From Daphnia pulex (Eukaryota > Arthropoda > Branchiopoda > Diplostraca > Daphniidae), in contig NC_060028.1 in assembly GCF_021134715.1 (NCBI RefSeq), positions 9,523,482-9,587,481 on the forward strand: DNA of 64,000 bases, read 5' to 3'. The notes beneath the pieces are model-generated. The model did not search any database, was not told the DNA's origin, and saw only the letters and a list, made by a program, of their open reading frames with translations. Positions within the stretch are counted from its first letter, which is position 1, and each line of letters starts with the position of its first letter. This document shows, piece after piece, positions 34,938 to 47,430 of this stretch. A program made the position numbers and the translations under genes.

Positions 34938-37900
34938 ATGGATCAGGACGATTACATGGCCATCGGGACTGGAGTCGACACAACCCTGAGTGGGTTGGAA
35001 GAACGACGGCCGCTGACCTTGCTACAATTGCCGGGCGAAGGAGGCGATGCATCCACCCGATCTTCCATGTCCGATCTGGGGTCACCGATCTATGAACGTC
35101 GATACCGGCATGACATTGTAAGTCGAAATTTCCCTAACTCTATTCTATTTTCTCCCGTCTGTAAGCGGTGAAACACCTTTGACGAGACACGCATGACCTT
35201 GGACGAGTGCACACGATCGTCGACTGGTCTTGAAGACTATTTTTAAGTTGGAATCACGAGGGGGTATTCGCGCGTTGCACCACACCGCTCTTGTGATTCC
35301 CGTTTCCCAAATACCTATTCATTCGTTCCGCATTAAGAGTTAACAATCCATCGCCGCATGACTCCCCCCCGTCGAATTAAGAACTTGATCCATCAAGCAT
35401 ATGTCACTTTCTTTTTTAATTTTCCCCTTTTATACTTATGAGTCGATTCTTCCAGCTACAGATGCTTGTGTTGGGTCTTAAAAATAGCCCTTCATTTTCG
35501 TGCATCAGAACATCTTGGCCTCGTGCTCTGAACATTTTTTTCTTCTTTTCGATATTTCCGTTTTTCTTACATGACGTCCGAAGACCAACCCATTGCGTGT
35601 AATCGTCGACCTTGTTGGATTCTAGCATTTGCTGATTTCGCAGAGACTAGCGCGGCGCCAATACTTCCAATTTGGGGGGGGGGGGACCTTGAAAAGGGGG
35701 TTGTCTAGACAGAGATATTAGTAACAAGTTACCTAATATGTCAGCTGATTGATGCTCCAGCGAAACTGGAGTTTGGCCACAGTAATCCACTGAAAGGCCA
35801 TGTTATCCTAATAAATAAACAGAGCCGATTGTTTGATCAAGTACACAACTCGATCACGTTTCACTCAACTCCCAGCTGTCTATCCTTCTAAAAACTCTTG
35901 GACGACGATGGCAAAACGTCTGTCATTCTTGCAAATTTGCGACTGGCTAGCGTTTTACTACTCTCTATTAAGAGCTACTCTTAAAGGACGTTGGCAACTG
36001 GGATCCTATTTACAACATTCGTATCGAGTGCAATTAAGATAGTAGAAAGGCGAGAATCCAATACGAACTTTAACCAAAGGAAATCTTAATCGCCGAATTT
36101 TATTAGTGGACCAGATAAAAACCGTGGCAGGAAAAAATTTGATTGAAAGCTCTCGTCGTCCTTGACTTGTTTGTTTTGAATTTCCAAATCTTTTTTTAAA
36201 TTTCATTTTCATCCGTCGTCTCGAAAATGACATAAGCTTGGGGTTCAATTTTTCCGTTGTCGTCGTTCGTCTAAGATTTGTTATCTTGTGGTTGAGCCAT
36301 GTCAATCACCCGTCACCGCATATCAACGGTTTTCTCCTTTTTGAACTTGATTAATAAGGGGCGATAATGAAGTCTGGAAAGGACAAATTTATTTCAAATT
36401 TTTTTATTGTTATTGTTTTTCCATAAAAAGTTCAGAATAATATTTTGAAATTGAGCAGGAAAGACGAGGAGTAGAAATCGAACGCGTGACCTACAAAAGA
36501 GCAATGCATCCGACCCGAGTGATACAGCTTTTTTAAATGGGCACATTTACCACCGTGCACGCTCTCTGAGGTTGTGTTTGAATGCCCTTTGAAACGAACT
36601 ATTCGATCTCTGAGCGTTATTTTTTTTTCATGAGATAAAGAATAGTGTGAGCTAGTCGATTAGTGTAACTCTACACAGTTCGAGCGAAGCTGCGTGCATA
36701 ACGGTTTCATTTCATATTTTGACCGTTCAGCATTTCACAGCAGATTTATCCCTGGCCGTTGTATAACACGTCCTATTCCTTCGAGCGTCGTTTTAGCGCA
36801 GGCGGGTTAACAGCAGCTAAAGCTAAGATTTAGAATTTTATTGCGGTGTTTCTCCAATTTTCCAAAGCGGAATTGTTCAAACTATTTTAGTTTGAAAGGA
36901 AAAAAAAGCCAAAAAAGAAGAAGACATAACGTCGTAGTTAGGGTACAAAAATCTAGCTGCTCTACTCTGCCTGATCCCCTAAACTTATAGAGCTTTATCG
37001 ATTAGGGGTGTTCTGCGCGAAGCACGACACTCCCGCGTTCTATTGATTCGGTTTTAGACGCCGTCTGCTGCCCAACTTTACTCGCGCGTTTCTTCACGTG
37101 GGAGCATTACATTCGTTTGGCTACTTTTTTTTTTAGTCGCCTAGTGATTATTCCGCTCTAATATGGGCCTAGGAGATAAGGTAAGCTGGAACGTTAAATT
37201 CTTACGAGATCACACGTGTCATTTTAACTGTTTGCTACATTCCTTTTCGGCTCGTATGGTTGACGACGTCATGTACGTGTTCTAATTATTTACGACGTGG
37301 CGTTCAGTCCCGGGTCCTGGTAGTCCCGGGTCCTGGTAGTCCCGGTAGTCCCGGTATTCAGCATAACTGATTTCCGTGCCGTTAGATGTCTTCCGAGTCG
37401 AAACGTGAAAACTTTCCCGAAGAACCACCGAAATACGAAAATTCGAAAACGGGCACGCACAAAAACAACAAACTTTCCTTTTACGGGTTTCCTCTTCATC
37501 GGAAAGGCGTTCTGCGTCCGTCTGTGAACACGAGTTTTATTTGAGGAGGAGTCGGTTTGAATGCTAGATTCAAAGAACGAGAGAAAGGGTGCCTTGAAGG
37601 CTTCTTGAGCACTGTTAATTAAAACTTTTGCTGTTCGTTTCTACCTTACCTTTACCTTGAGCGTTTTTTCTCTCTCCGCATTCGACAGAAATGGGTTTGA
37701 CATGGTCTACAGCTTTTTCGACTTGTCGTGACTGGTTTTCTTCAAGGGACTTAAGCAGTTCTCTGTCGCTAGTCCCGGAGTCCGATAGTGTTTGAATTCG
37801 CGCTCATTTTTTTTTTACCTGAATCCCGAAACCTTTGGACTAATAAGCTCTTGACTTGGCGTCGCGAACTAATCCTTTGCTGTTAAGGGAATATTATCCA

Positions 37901-40900
37901 ACGTTTCGCTTTTCAATGCAGGTAAACTTATTAACGATGTCCTGTTTTTTTCGCCCACAATTTAAAATGTTAATTCGGCTGGCGTTTGTTGGCATGGTTA
38001 TAGAAAGTAGCAAGTATACTGTTGAATTCGCCGAGGCGAAAGCTGAGCATGCATCAAGTCGTGACTATTTCACGAATGTAATTCCATCCGACTATCCGGT
38101 CGCGCCACACATCACACAGTTTTTTAATCCAGAACAATCCTTGATGCGGAGAGAGGATGTTGGCCGTAACGAAGACACCTCTCATTTTCTTTCAAATCAT
38201 TCTAGTGGGACTCAAAACGGAAGCTTTGAATTTCGGGTTTTTTTGCGAACCGCTATAAAAATCGGCATCCTTATTGCGTCTCATAAATGGTATCGACTGA
38301 ATTTTTGGCGTCGCCGGGAGTCACGAGGCGGGGGGCTTGTCTTCGGCGTCGACCAATCCTGTACTTTGACGTCACGACGCACCCACTTTCTTCTGACGCA
38401 ACTAGAACAGTCTATTAGTCTATGTTGTAGCAATATGATAAACTTAATCCACGCCACCGATTTTAAATTTTTCAACTTGAGAAATCTATTGCGTGTCCTA
38501 TGCCTATTGCGTGATCCGTACGTATTTCCAGGAAAGCTTTCCGAAAGCTAACAGGTTCTCAATCACGCTCTACCATCCTGATCACGACTGATTTTTTGTT
38601 TTTTAAATTTATTCCCGAAGTAACTGCATCTCGGCTTAGAATGTTAAATAGGTTGGGTATAGTGTGTAACCATTATCAGTAGACCCGCATACCGGGCGCT
38701 TATTCTGTTGAAAATGTGGTGGCTGATAACTAGGAATCCCCTTTTTCTCATTAGAAACTTACGAGTGACCAAACATTCTTTGTGATTGGTTACTTTTACA
38801 AGCGCTAACATTTTTTTTGCTGACTGAATGATGGCGATAAGTAACATGCTGAGGCTGAGTCAAGAGAATGACGAAAACTGAGGATTCCAGTTGCAATATA
38901 GTAAACTGGATAAGTAGGATCAATGGAATCGCCCTCTACGTGCAGAGTAGTCCACGAGAGCTCTATCACGTCGACGCCGACGTCCTGTTCTCTGCGCAAT
39001 GTTGTGCTCCGTTATAAAAGGCGATCGGTAGTCCCGAATCTGAAGTCAGTATTGGCGTGACAGTCGATCTATTCGATAAGATTCCACGGCTCGCGGACGC
39101 CCTTTCTATCCAAACAGGACTTCCTCTATTGGCTTCATCCGTTAGCATTTAGAAAATAGCTAGCAAGCCAATGGCTACCACTTTACAGGTGATTGAGAGC
39201 CTTGCCATTATTAAGATTCATTCGATGACAATATGTCAGTATTTTATTCGGAGGATCATCGTCAACAAGTGCATCAAAGCAACTGCGTTGTTTCAAACAA
39301 AAAAGCCCTAGAAGGTTCACAAGTTGTGGAAGACGAATTGGTCTACGTGAAGTCCTGGCGGATCGATACTACATCGACGTGACGTCTTTAGCTCACGCTG
39401 AAGGTCGTCCACGAGACCAAGACAAACTCTCGTCCGCTCTTTTCCTTGATCCCGCTACTATACTGTTTTTCCGTGCCGTCGACTTCCACTTCGTCTTTTT
39501 CATCTCCTCTTTATCAGAAGAAAAGGAAGTGTGCCCATGTTGTTATCAAGGTTGTTACATCTGTCTCCTGAAGATTCATCCTTGAATCCCTCTGCCGATT
39601 ACCTGTTGACGGGATGGCTCTTTTACTGGGGAAATGATTGCCTACTTAAGAATGTGCCTTCACCATCTTTAACAATGCCGTTATTGTCTTCTTTCCCTTG
39701 TAGGGTTTGAACGGAAGATTGGCGTTTGCCATTGCGGCTGCGGCCTTGGGCTCGGCCTTCCAACATGGTTATAATATCGGTGTAGTCAACTCACCTGGAG
39801 AGGTAATTCATAATTTTTTAAAAATTTCCATTCGTTTCGAAAATGTTTCATTCAAATGCATTTTTCTTTTTTCGTAATAGCTTATCCGAACGTGGATCAA
39901 TGACTCGCACTACAATCGAACAGGCGAGGCGTTGTCATCACCAGCCGTTACTCTCATTTGGTCATGGGCCGTGTCAGTTTTCTGCATCGGCGGTATTATT
40001 GGTGGGTCTCTGACTGGCATCTTGGCTGAACGCATGGGCAGGTTTGTGGCGAAAAACGATTGATCGATTCGATATTTTTTCAAGACTCGATATTTTCTTT
40101 ATCCTTAGGAAAGGAGCTCTGCTTTTCAACAATGTGTTTGCCATTATCGGCGGTCTGCTGGAAGGTTTCACTAAAACCGCCAACTCCTACGAAATGCTTA
40201 TTGCTGGACGGTTATTCATCGGAATCAATTGCGGTCTCAACGGCGGTTTGGCTCCCATGTATCTCTCCGAGATCTCGCCCGTCCACTTGCGAGGCGCTGT
40301 GAGTCATACATGGCATTCATTTTTATTTTTATTTTTTTTTTCTAAATTGAATAACTTTCACATCTTGAGAACTCCGGTTTACGGTATAATTAATTTTTTT
40401 TTCTTTCTGGTTTAGGTGGGCACTGTCTACCAATTGGTAGTGACCATTTCTATCTTGGTGTCACAAATTTTGGGTATGGAATCCCTGCTCGGCACCCCGA
40501 CTCTGTGGCCCATCCTGCTCGGTTTGACCCTCGTTCCGGCCATCTATCAACTGATTGCTCTGCCATTCTGCCCGGAATCACCCAAATACACGCTGTTGAA
40601 CAAGGGCAAAGAGATCGAGGCCCAAAGAGGTCAGTATTCTAATGAAGTCAATCAGCTGGACAGCCAGACAGCAATCCCGTTATTTAGAATGCTAAAGGCG
40701 CCATTTCCAATCATCTAGCTTTGACCTGGCTGCGAGGTACTCTAGAAGTGCACGACGAGATGGACGAAATGCGCGCCGAATACGAAGCTATGAAACTGGT
40801 CCCCAAAACCACTTTGAATGAGATGCTGAGCAACCCGGCTCTACGCGCTCCAATGATTATTGCCGTCATGATGATGTTGGCTCAACAACTCTCCGGAATC

Positions 40901-41686
40901 AACGCTGTAATTTCTAGAAAAACCTACCTTTTTGTTTTGGTCAATGGCAAACTTAAACTCTGATCAATCTTTTTCACGCAGGTTATGTACTTTTCTACCG
41001 ACATCTTCATTTCAGCCGGTTTGAGCGCCGAAACTTCGCAATACGCCACTCTGGGCATGGGAGGCATGAACGTGCTGATGACTGTCGTCTCTCTAGCTAT
41101 CATCGAAAAGGCCGGTCGCAAAACTCTCATGTTGATTGGTTTGGTTGGCATGATGTTTGACGTCATTCTTCTGACCGTCTGCTTGGCGCTAAAGGTAACT
41201 ACTACTTGTGATTTCAGGCGTAAAATGCTTGATTGATGCTGGAAAAGAATTTAATTTTTCGCGTTATTAATAGGATGTGGCAGCATGGTTGGCATACTTT
41301 AGTATCGTCTTGATTATCATCTACGTGGTATTCTTCGCAACCGGCCCTGGCTCCATCCCTTGGTTCCTCGTCACGGAACTGTTCAATTCTTCGGCTCGTC
41401 CCATGGCCACCGCCATTGCCGTCACCGTCAACTGGGTTGCCAATTTCATTGTCGGTCTTGGATTCCTCCCTATTCAGGTTTTACACGGTGAAACAATGTC
41501 CGCGGTGTTATTGTCTTAATTTTCTTGTTTGTTTTTGTATTGCAGGAAGCATTAGGCCCTTACGTCTTCATCATTTTCGCGGCATTCTTGGCCTTCTTTA
41601 GTTGGTTCACCTGGAAGAAAGTGCCGGAAACTAAGAACAAGACGATCGAAGAAATCAGCGCCATGTTCCGTCAACAGTCTTATTAA
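34938..41686 (+). CDS. Glut1-like: Facilitated glucose transporter, GLUT1 type (SLC2A)
   Basis: First exon 34938-35117 (60 codons, phase 0), then 39704-39802, 39881-40041, 40109-40298, 40416-40629, 40719-40906, 40982-41194, 41274-41477 and 41546-41686; 529 aa. An alternative first exon at 37163-37180 (MGLGDK) gives 475 aa. Family motifs: AFQHGYNIGVVNSP in TM1, the loop ILAERMGRKGAL (GRR/K type), GRLFIGINCGLNGGLAPMYLSEISP, PESPKYTLL after TM6, QQLSGINAV (TM7), EKAGRKTLML, GPGSIPWFLVTELF (TM10) and the C-terminal KVPETKNKTIEEI. QQLSGINAV, GPGSIPWF and the PESPKY/VPETK pair identify a class I sugar transporter with 12 membrane segments, moving hexose down its gradient across the plasma membrane. 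A MITE is inserted in the stop codon. The longer N-terminus is Asp/Glu- and Ser-rich and presumably cytosolic. Confidence 0.95.
37163..37180 (+). CDS. Alternative first coding exon of GLUT (MGLGDK)
   Basis: ATGGGCCTAGGAGATAAG followed at once by the donor GTAAGC. Phase 0 matches the common exon 2 beginning GGT TTG AAC (GLNGRLAFA). The resulting short N-terminus is closer in length to vertebrate GLUT1 than the 60-residue leader from exon 34938-35117. It implies a second promoter just upstream, near 36900-37160. Confidence 0.7.
37305..37357. repeat. Short GC-rich tandem repeat
   Basis: Two units of the 16-mer AGTCCCGGGTCCTGGT followed by two units of the 9-mer AGTCCCGGT, in the intron of GLUT. 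Strikingly GC-rich for its surroundings. Confidence 0.8.
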
Positions 41687-41834
41687 GCTTCGTTCACACT
41701 CAGCCGTTTTACGTATTACGTATAACGTATTTTCGTTAAGCCAACGCCAACTGGCTTTCCGTTGTGAAAAACGGTTGCTTAAACCCTTTACGTAAACGTA
41801 AAACGCTTAAAAAGGCTGTAGTGTGAACGAAGCT
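41686..41834. mobile_element. MITE with TTA target duplication inside the GLUT stop codon
   Basis: A 149-bp element has perfect 15-bp terminal inverted repeats (AGCTTCGTTCACACT at 41686-41700 and its reverse complement at 41820-41834). The symmetry continues inward with one gap (CAGCC/GGCTG, then GTTTTACG). It is flanked by TTA at 41683-41685 and 41835-41837. A 3-bp TTA/TAA duplication is the hallmark of PIF/Harbinger (Tourist-like) elements. The interior is rich in ACGTA-type motifs and has no coding capacity. Confidence 0.85.
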
Positions 41835-43460
41835 TTAGAAACGTAACAACAATAGCAGTTTGATATTCGGGAAGACGGAGGCGATGGAAGAACATTGAAA
41901 CTCTTCTACTGCATCTGTCTTCACACCACCAAAAGCGTATTAAAAAGCTGATTTATTGCACATATATGTACAAGGAATGACACGAGCCTGTTGAACTTTG
42001 CCCGTTTAACCTGGCCTTTGTACGTATATTTAGTGAATGTCGTCCATGGGATTTAATTTTTTAAACCTTTTTTGTAATTATTTGAAAAGTCGTAGGCATA
42101 AAAACAAAACACGCATGTGTTTCAGAACCCCCACCCCTTCCCAGTGACCTAATCGTATCGTATCATATAGCTCGTAATCCTGTTTTAGCGGAGGAGGATT
42201 TAAAAAATTTTATTGGTAGTTACGAATTCAATTGATTTTTCATTTTCTTCTTCTTTTCTAGATTTCTATTGTATAATTTATATTAATAGTTGTCTTCGAC
42301 TCTCCTGTATTTTCACGCGGAATCCACAATTTCCTTCGTTTTTTTATGTGTTCATCGAAATCAAGGAAATAGAATATTAATATCAATAAATGCTAACAGT
42401 TGGGTTCTCGGTTCAACGACTATTCGATCGCGGCACTTACTTTTATTTTATTTTATTTTTGTGAATTTACCATTTCCATCATATTTTTGTATACATTAGG
42501 TAGCTAGTCGTAAAACGTAGTCGATTTAATCACGTCATATCGAAATTGGACGTATGTACGATTTATCGTCATTTACCGACAACAACCCCCACAAACATCA
42601 AACCGGTGAAAACGACTCCTTGATGTTTACTACACACGTTTCTCGTCCCATTGTACTCGTTCATTTTTGTAGTGTATAATTGTATACCCTGTAGAGATCG
42701 AATGATTGATGCTGATCGAGTGTTCACTATTGTGTACGGAAACTTGTACGGAGAATGGGTGATATACATTATATACAGAAATTGTGACATACTATACATG
42801 CACAGGCGACTTTCTTTTTCCTAAAATACTTTCGAATCTGATTTTTATTAAAGTGCTAAAATCGTCGAAAACTCCAGGAGGATACCGTGTAAAAATCCAT
42901 CTTGTCCTGATGGAGACACTGACATTCTTATTTGAGCCCATAGATCCGAGCTATTATTAGGTATTCTTGTAGTTGGTAGCCAAATTAACTTTTGTCTCGA
43001 CAAAGATCGAGCTAGCCTCGTTTAATTTTAGCTCGACAAAAATGCCGAGGTTGAATGGTAATTTGATTATAGCAAATGGTGATACGCTCCTCCTAACCAC
43101 ACGTTCATATAATTTTCCTTCCGCTGTTTAATACTCGTATTTTCTAGTTCATATAAATTACATCCAGGTCAGTGTTCTAAACAACAGCATTTGAAACAAT
43201 ACGAAAGGAAATTTTGGCTGTTGTCCTTTTGAAATATTAGATAACATTTTTCGTTCTGTTGCAAACCGCCACTACCAGATGTCACTGACACGAGAGGAGA
43301 GTCGATTCTGACTAGATTTTGTTCTGCTGTTAAAGCTCCAACATGGCGGTGAATCAGCGGTAGAAGTGTCGATGTAAACTACTTTAAGTGAAGGAAATTT
43401 CGCGCAACAGGCCCTAAATTACCCCTTATTAAAATCATTTTAACACTTTATTTCGGATGA
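41835..43460. other. GLUT 3'UTR and CTDNEP1 5' region
   Basis: AT-rich, with AATAAA near 42383 and no supported coding region. The TSS of CTDNEP1 is probably within about 43260-43450, where the sequence becomes less AT-rich. Confidence 0.4.
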
Positions 43461-44437
43461 ATGCGCGGACCAAATCCCGTCCCAATGTTGAAACAGTTGC
43501 AAATGGGACTTCGCGCCTTTCTCGTGTTGGCTTCCAAGATATGGACTTTCATTTGTTTTGTTTTTCGCAAAAATACTAGAGCGGTAATATTAGCATTTAT
43601 TGATGCATTAGATCCTTGTTTCATGACATTTCCTATTTCATAGGTTATACAGCATCAGACTGTCAAGTATGAGGTATCGCCGCTGTCACCTCTATCAAAG
43701 CATAGACTAAGTATTGCCAATCAAGAAAGAACCTGTTAATAAATGCTAACTCTTTCGAAAAATATTCTAGGTATGGTAAGGAGGAAAATCCTTGTACTGG
43801 ACTTGGATGAAACTCTGATTCACTCCCACCATGATGGTGTTGTTAGGCAAACAGTGAAACCAGGCACGCCACCTGATTTTGTGTTGAAAGTCACAATTGA
43901 CAGGCATCCTGTTCGTTTTTTTGTCCACAAGCGTCCTCATGTTGACTTTTTCCTAGATGTGGTAATATGCTTTGCTAAGGCTTCTTAAAACTGAGGCCTG
44001 TGAAGCATGTATATATTTCAGACATTTGTTAGATACAATGCTTAATGTAACTTTAAATTTAGGTTTCACAATGGTACACACTAGTGATTTTTACTGCTAG
44101 CATGGAAATTTACGGTGCAGCCGTAGCAGATAAGTTGGACAACCAGAGAGGTATGCTGCAGCGGCGTTATTATCGACAGCACTGCACCATGGACTACGGC
44201 AGTTATACCAAGAACCTAGAAATGATCTCGATGGACTTGTCGTCCATATTTATATTGGATAATTCACCTTCGGCCTATCGGTCATATCCCGACAATGCCA
44301 TACCCATCAAATCCTGGTTCTCCGATCCAATGGACACTGCCCTGCTCAACCTGCTACCGGTACTAGACGCTTTGCGATTCACGCAGGACGTTCGAAGTGT
44401 TCTCGGCAGGAACTTGCACTCGCATCGACTCTGGTAG
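43461..44437 (+). CDS. Dd/CTDNEP1: CTD nuclear envelope phosphatase 1 (Dullard)
   Basis: Four exons, 43461-43583, 43644-43710, 43771-43961 and 44063-44437, total 756 nt, 251 aa. The N-terminus has a hydrophobic segment ([16 protein letters not shown]) that anchors the protein in the nuclear envelope/ER. The HAD catalytic motif is [16 protein letters not shown] (DxDxT). Further family blocks: [58 protein letters not shown] and [21 protein letters not shown]. Known role: dephosphorylates lipin to control nuclear membrane lipid synthesis, and modulates BMP signalling. I chose ATG 43461 because its frame is continuous with the conserved N-terminus; the ATG at 43456 is out of frame. Confidence 0.96.
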
Positions 44438-45248
44438 TTTTGCTGACTTGTGATTTTCATCCGGCACATACCAGCTCCCTCACTTCTGCCCACCTCCCTT
44501 ATCACCTCTGCAGCCAAGTCTCATTCCCTTGCGTTTATTCACTTTTGATCAGTTTCCAGTCGATCAACAACTCTTAACTGCACACTACTGAGGAGCCCTT
44601 ATTTGACCGATAGGTATCACTACAAACGGTCCTCAGATGGCCTCAGTTTTCTCGTTGCGTAATCGACCGGCCTTGTCTTTAACAGACACAACAATTGATA
44701 TGACGCGTGTGCGATTGGATGGATTTGATGTGGAGTGTAGTGTGCTGAGAGACTAACGACAATATTTTTTTTTCTTCTTACAAAACGTGTTGTTCATGAT
44801 TGGTTGACCCTTCTATTCTCTTCTTACACTTTCCTCTTCCAGTTGACAGATTTATTGTTGAAAGCAATATGGCTAACCAGGTGGAATCAACAATCTTTAA
44901 TTGTGTACAGTGAATACTCTTCCTCTGTCTCTTTCTTTTGATTATCTTATCCATTTCGGAAGTGTGTGAATACATCATCCCTTTCTACCCCTTGTATCGC
45001 TCACCCTACCAAACAAAAGAAAACAAAAAAAAACAAGACTTCTTTTCCCATTTTTTATCTTAATGCCCCGAACCCGACGAAATAAGTAAAAGTCAATACA
45101 TGGACTAGTTGATATACAGCTTGAAATTTTAACTCGATCACCGATGCTCATCTTTTGAAGGCCATCAACTAAAGTATTTAAATTTCACATTTCTTTCCAA
45201 CACAAAAGCAACAGGCATAATATTAATAATATGGTTAAAATTGGCAAT
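44438..45248. other. Convergent 3'UTRs of CTDNEP1 and PEX14
   Basis: No coding signal. Pyrimidine-rich then A-rich sequence between two convergent gene ends. Confidence 0.4.
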
Positions 45249-46556
45249 TTAATCTGTATCTTCTTCCCCAGATGCGCCAGAAGCTCCCATTTCAACTATT
45301 TCGGCACTATTGGATTCACTGCTCTCGCTCGGACCACGAGCTGGTAACACCGAGCTCAAACCAGCATTCACCATCGACGAAGAATTTGTTTGCATGTCCT
45401 CTACGGAGATGATCTCTGGGGATGAAGACAGAGAAATGCCATCGCTTTGATTGTTCTTGTTAGATTGTTCAGCACGTAGATCTTGTTTTGCTCCACTAGT
45501 TGAGCTTAACTGCCAAGGGGGAATAGAGGGAGGCCCAGTCACGATTGCTGGAGGAGCAGGAAACTGTCGCCTGATGAATTTCAAATTCCAATAATGAAAT
45601 TCCAATAATTTTACATATTCCTTACTAATCAAAATTATAAATTTATATGACACTTTACCTTCCTAACAAAATGGCTTTCAATGATGTCACTTCAGCTTTT
45701 AACTCCTTCAATTCAGATTGTTCGTGCTGTTTTGAACGAAGCGTAGCAACTGTGTCTGATAGATTCTGTACAGCAGCAGAAACGTCGCCGACTAAACAAG
45801 TGAGGTTCTTGTTCATTTCTTCAACAGTGTCTGCCAATGACTTCTTCTTTTTATGGCCAAATAAAAAAGGCTCTATGAATCGCCTAAAAGTAAAAGAAAA
45901 AACCTTAATGTTTCCAAACTAAGAAATTAGATAAATAGTTGTTTCTTACCTGTACAAATAATGAAGGCTATATGCAGCTCCTGCTATAAGGACTGATGCA
46001 TTTAGTATATCCCTGATTATACTCCATTTTGATGTTGCAACTGGTGCCAATGATCGACTATATTCATGCAGTTGGGCTACTTTAACTGAAGAGTAATGTC
46101 CTACACCTCCCTCCTTCAATAAAAAAAAATCGTAGAATCCATCCTTTTAATATATATGTGCCTGGATAAAAATGACATACTGATTTGGTTTCTTTCATTC
46201 CAGAGGCCTCAAATGCTGCAGAAATTTCAGCATGGTTTAATCCTTTTCTTTGCAAAAACAATTCTTTTTCTGACCTGGGACGAGTTGCAACACGGGGGTT
46301 TTGCAAAAACTTTACAGCAGTGGAAATCTGTAAATCATACACACAGAATCACAGTTGTTTACACATTAAAGAAAAACCATGTTCTAATCATTTACACTGC
46401 ATTGTACCACTAATGTGATAAAGCATTTTTAATAAACTAGAAATGCATTCAAAAGAATGTTTACAAATTACAGTTACCACTTACCAGGTCTTCGCGTAAA
46501 GGCTGTGTATTTTCTTTGAGGGAATCTCCGTTGATTTCTTCACCTGCTTCACTCAT
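45249..46556 (-). CDS. Pex14: Peroxisomal membrane docking protein PEX14
   Basis: Five exons (46485-46556, 46181-46327, 45950-46113, 45659-45883, 45249-45570) total 930 nt, 309 aa. The start MSEAGEEINGDSLKEN is followed by the conserved N-terminal domain AVKFLQNPRVATRPRSEKELFL and RKGLNHAEISAAF, which binds PEX5 and PEX13/PEX19. A single hydrophobic segment (ILNASVLIAGAAYSLHYLY) is followed by FIEPFLFG and a coiled coil (LADTVEEMNKNL to LKAEVTSLKAILLG). The C-terminus is Ser- and acid-rich, ending GEEDTD. Known role: docking of cargo-loaded PEX5 at the peroxisome membrane. Confidence 0.94.
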
Positions 46557-47408
46557 TGTGGAAATTAATCGAAGTTTCAATTCAGAAACGCTGAATAATC
46601 AGCCAAACAGGCATGTATTATCACGCAACCTTGGAAATTTCAGGTGGTTCGGTTTGTTGTGTTATCACACTCAGGAAAAACAAGTGAAGGACGGAAATTC
46701 ATGCGGATGCTGTTGAGCTAATGCTGAAAATTATTCGTCTGCCACTCATGTTGAACAGTTGAAGCGAAGATTTCACGGACTCGCGTAGACGGCGTAGTCA
46801 TTATTTATGAATTAATGGTAATTAGTAAGTAGTAAAAAGTGGTTTTTTAGAGAGTGATTTTGCTATTATTTAAATCTCGACTAGTCGGCCTTAATTTAAA
46901 AAGCAAGAGAAGGATACTATAAAAATTGTCTTTCAGTTCAGCCATCCACTTTATTGAAAATTGACTACTGAATAGAATTGTAGCAATTTGCATATACAAT
47001 AATTCATCTTTCCAGATATGGTAATGTAACGTGAGCAATGAAGGAGGAATGATAGTTGTGTGGTGTGATCATGGTATTAAATACGTGGTATATATTGAGT
47101 TACAGTAAAGAGTTTACTGACGAGTTGGACCACTTCACTCCGCTGTGACAGTCACTCACCACGGGTGCCTAGGTACCCGACAATTCACTTATTTTAATAT
47201 ATAATTACTAATAATCTACTAGCTTTAAAAGCTGTGTCTGAGTCATTTCTAATTCAGACCCTCTTTGAGAGTCACGAACGAATTGTTTGTACGTTTCTTT
47301 TTTCTAACGCTAGATGACTTTATCATAAGCCTTTGGTCATTTTCAGCTGTAAAATCAAATTAGTCAGTTTCAGCTAAGCTATTTTGTACATATCTGTAAA
47401 AATAATTC

Positions 47409-47430
47409 CAGCAACAAAGCTCACTTGTTA
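47409..47430. repeat. Solo copy of the foldback element end
   Basis: The plus strand here reads CAGCAACAAAGCTCACTTGT followed by TA, matching the reverse complement of the right end of the foldback element at 52870-52892. No second end was found nearby, so it is a fragment or solo terminus. Confidence 0.5.

Larger units (their letters stand above)
35118..39703 (+). other. 4.6-kb first intron of the GLUT gene with alternative first exons
   Basis: Within it: the MGLGDK exon at 37163-37180; a 16-bp/9-bp tandem repeat at about 37305-37357; a possible Met-Gln exon ending CAG|GTAAAC at 37921; a 231-codon open frame at 37856-38551 that starts TTG and has no recognised motif; and a 49-codon frame from ATG 39234 to TGA 39383. 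A G run of 13 lies near 35676. Otherwise no gene is seen. Confidence 0.5.

Noticed and set aside
36478-36540. tRNA-like minus-strand segment with GCGTTCGATTT
   Set aside because: The TTCGA loop is present, but the T-stem and anticodon stem do not pair; at most a decayed tRNA-derived repeat.
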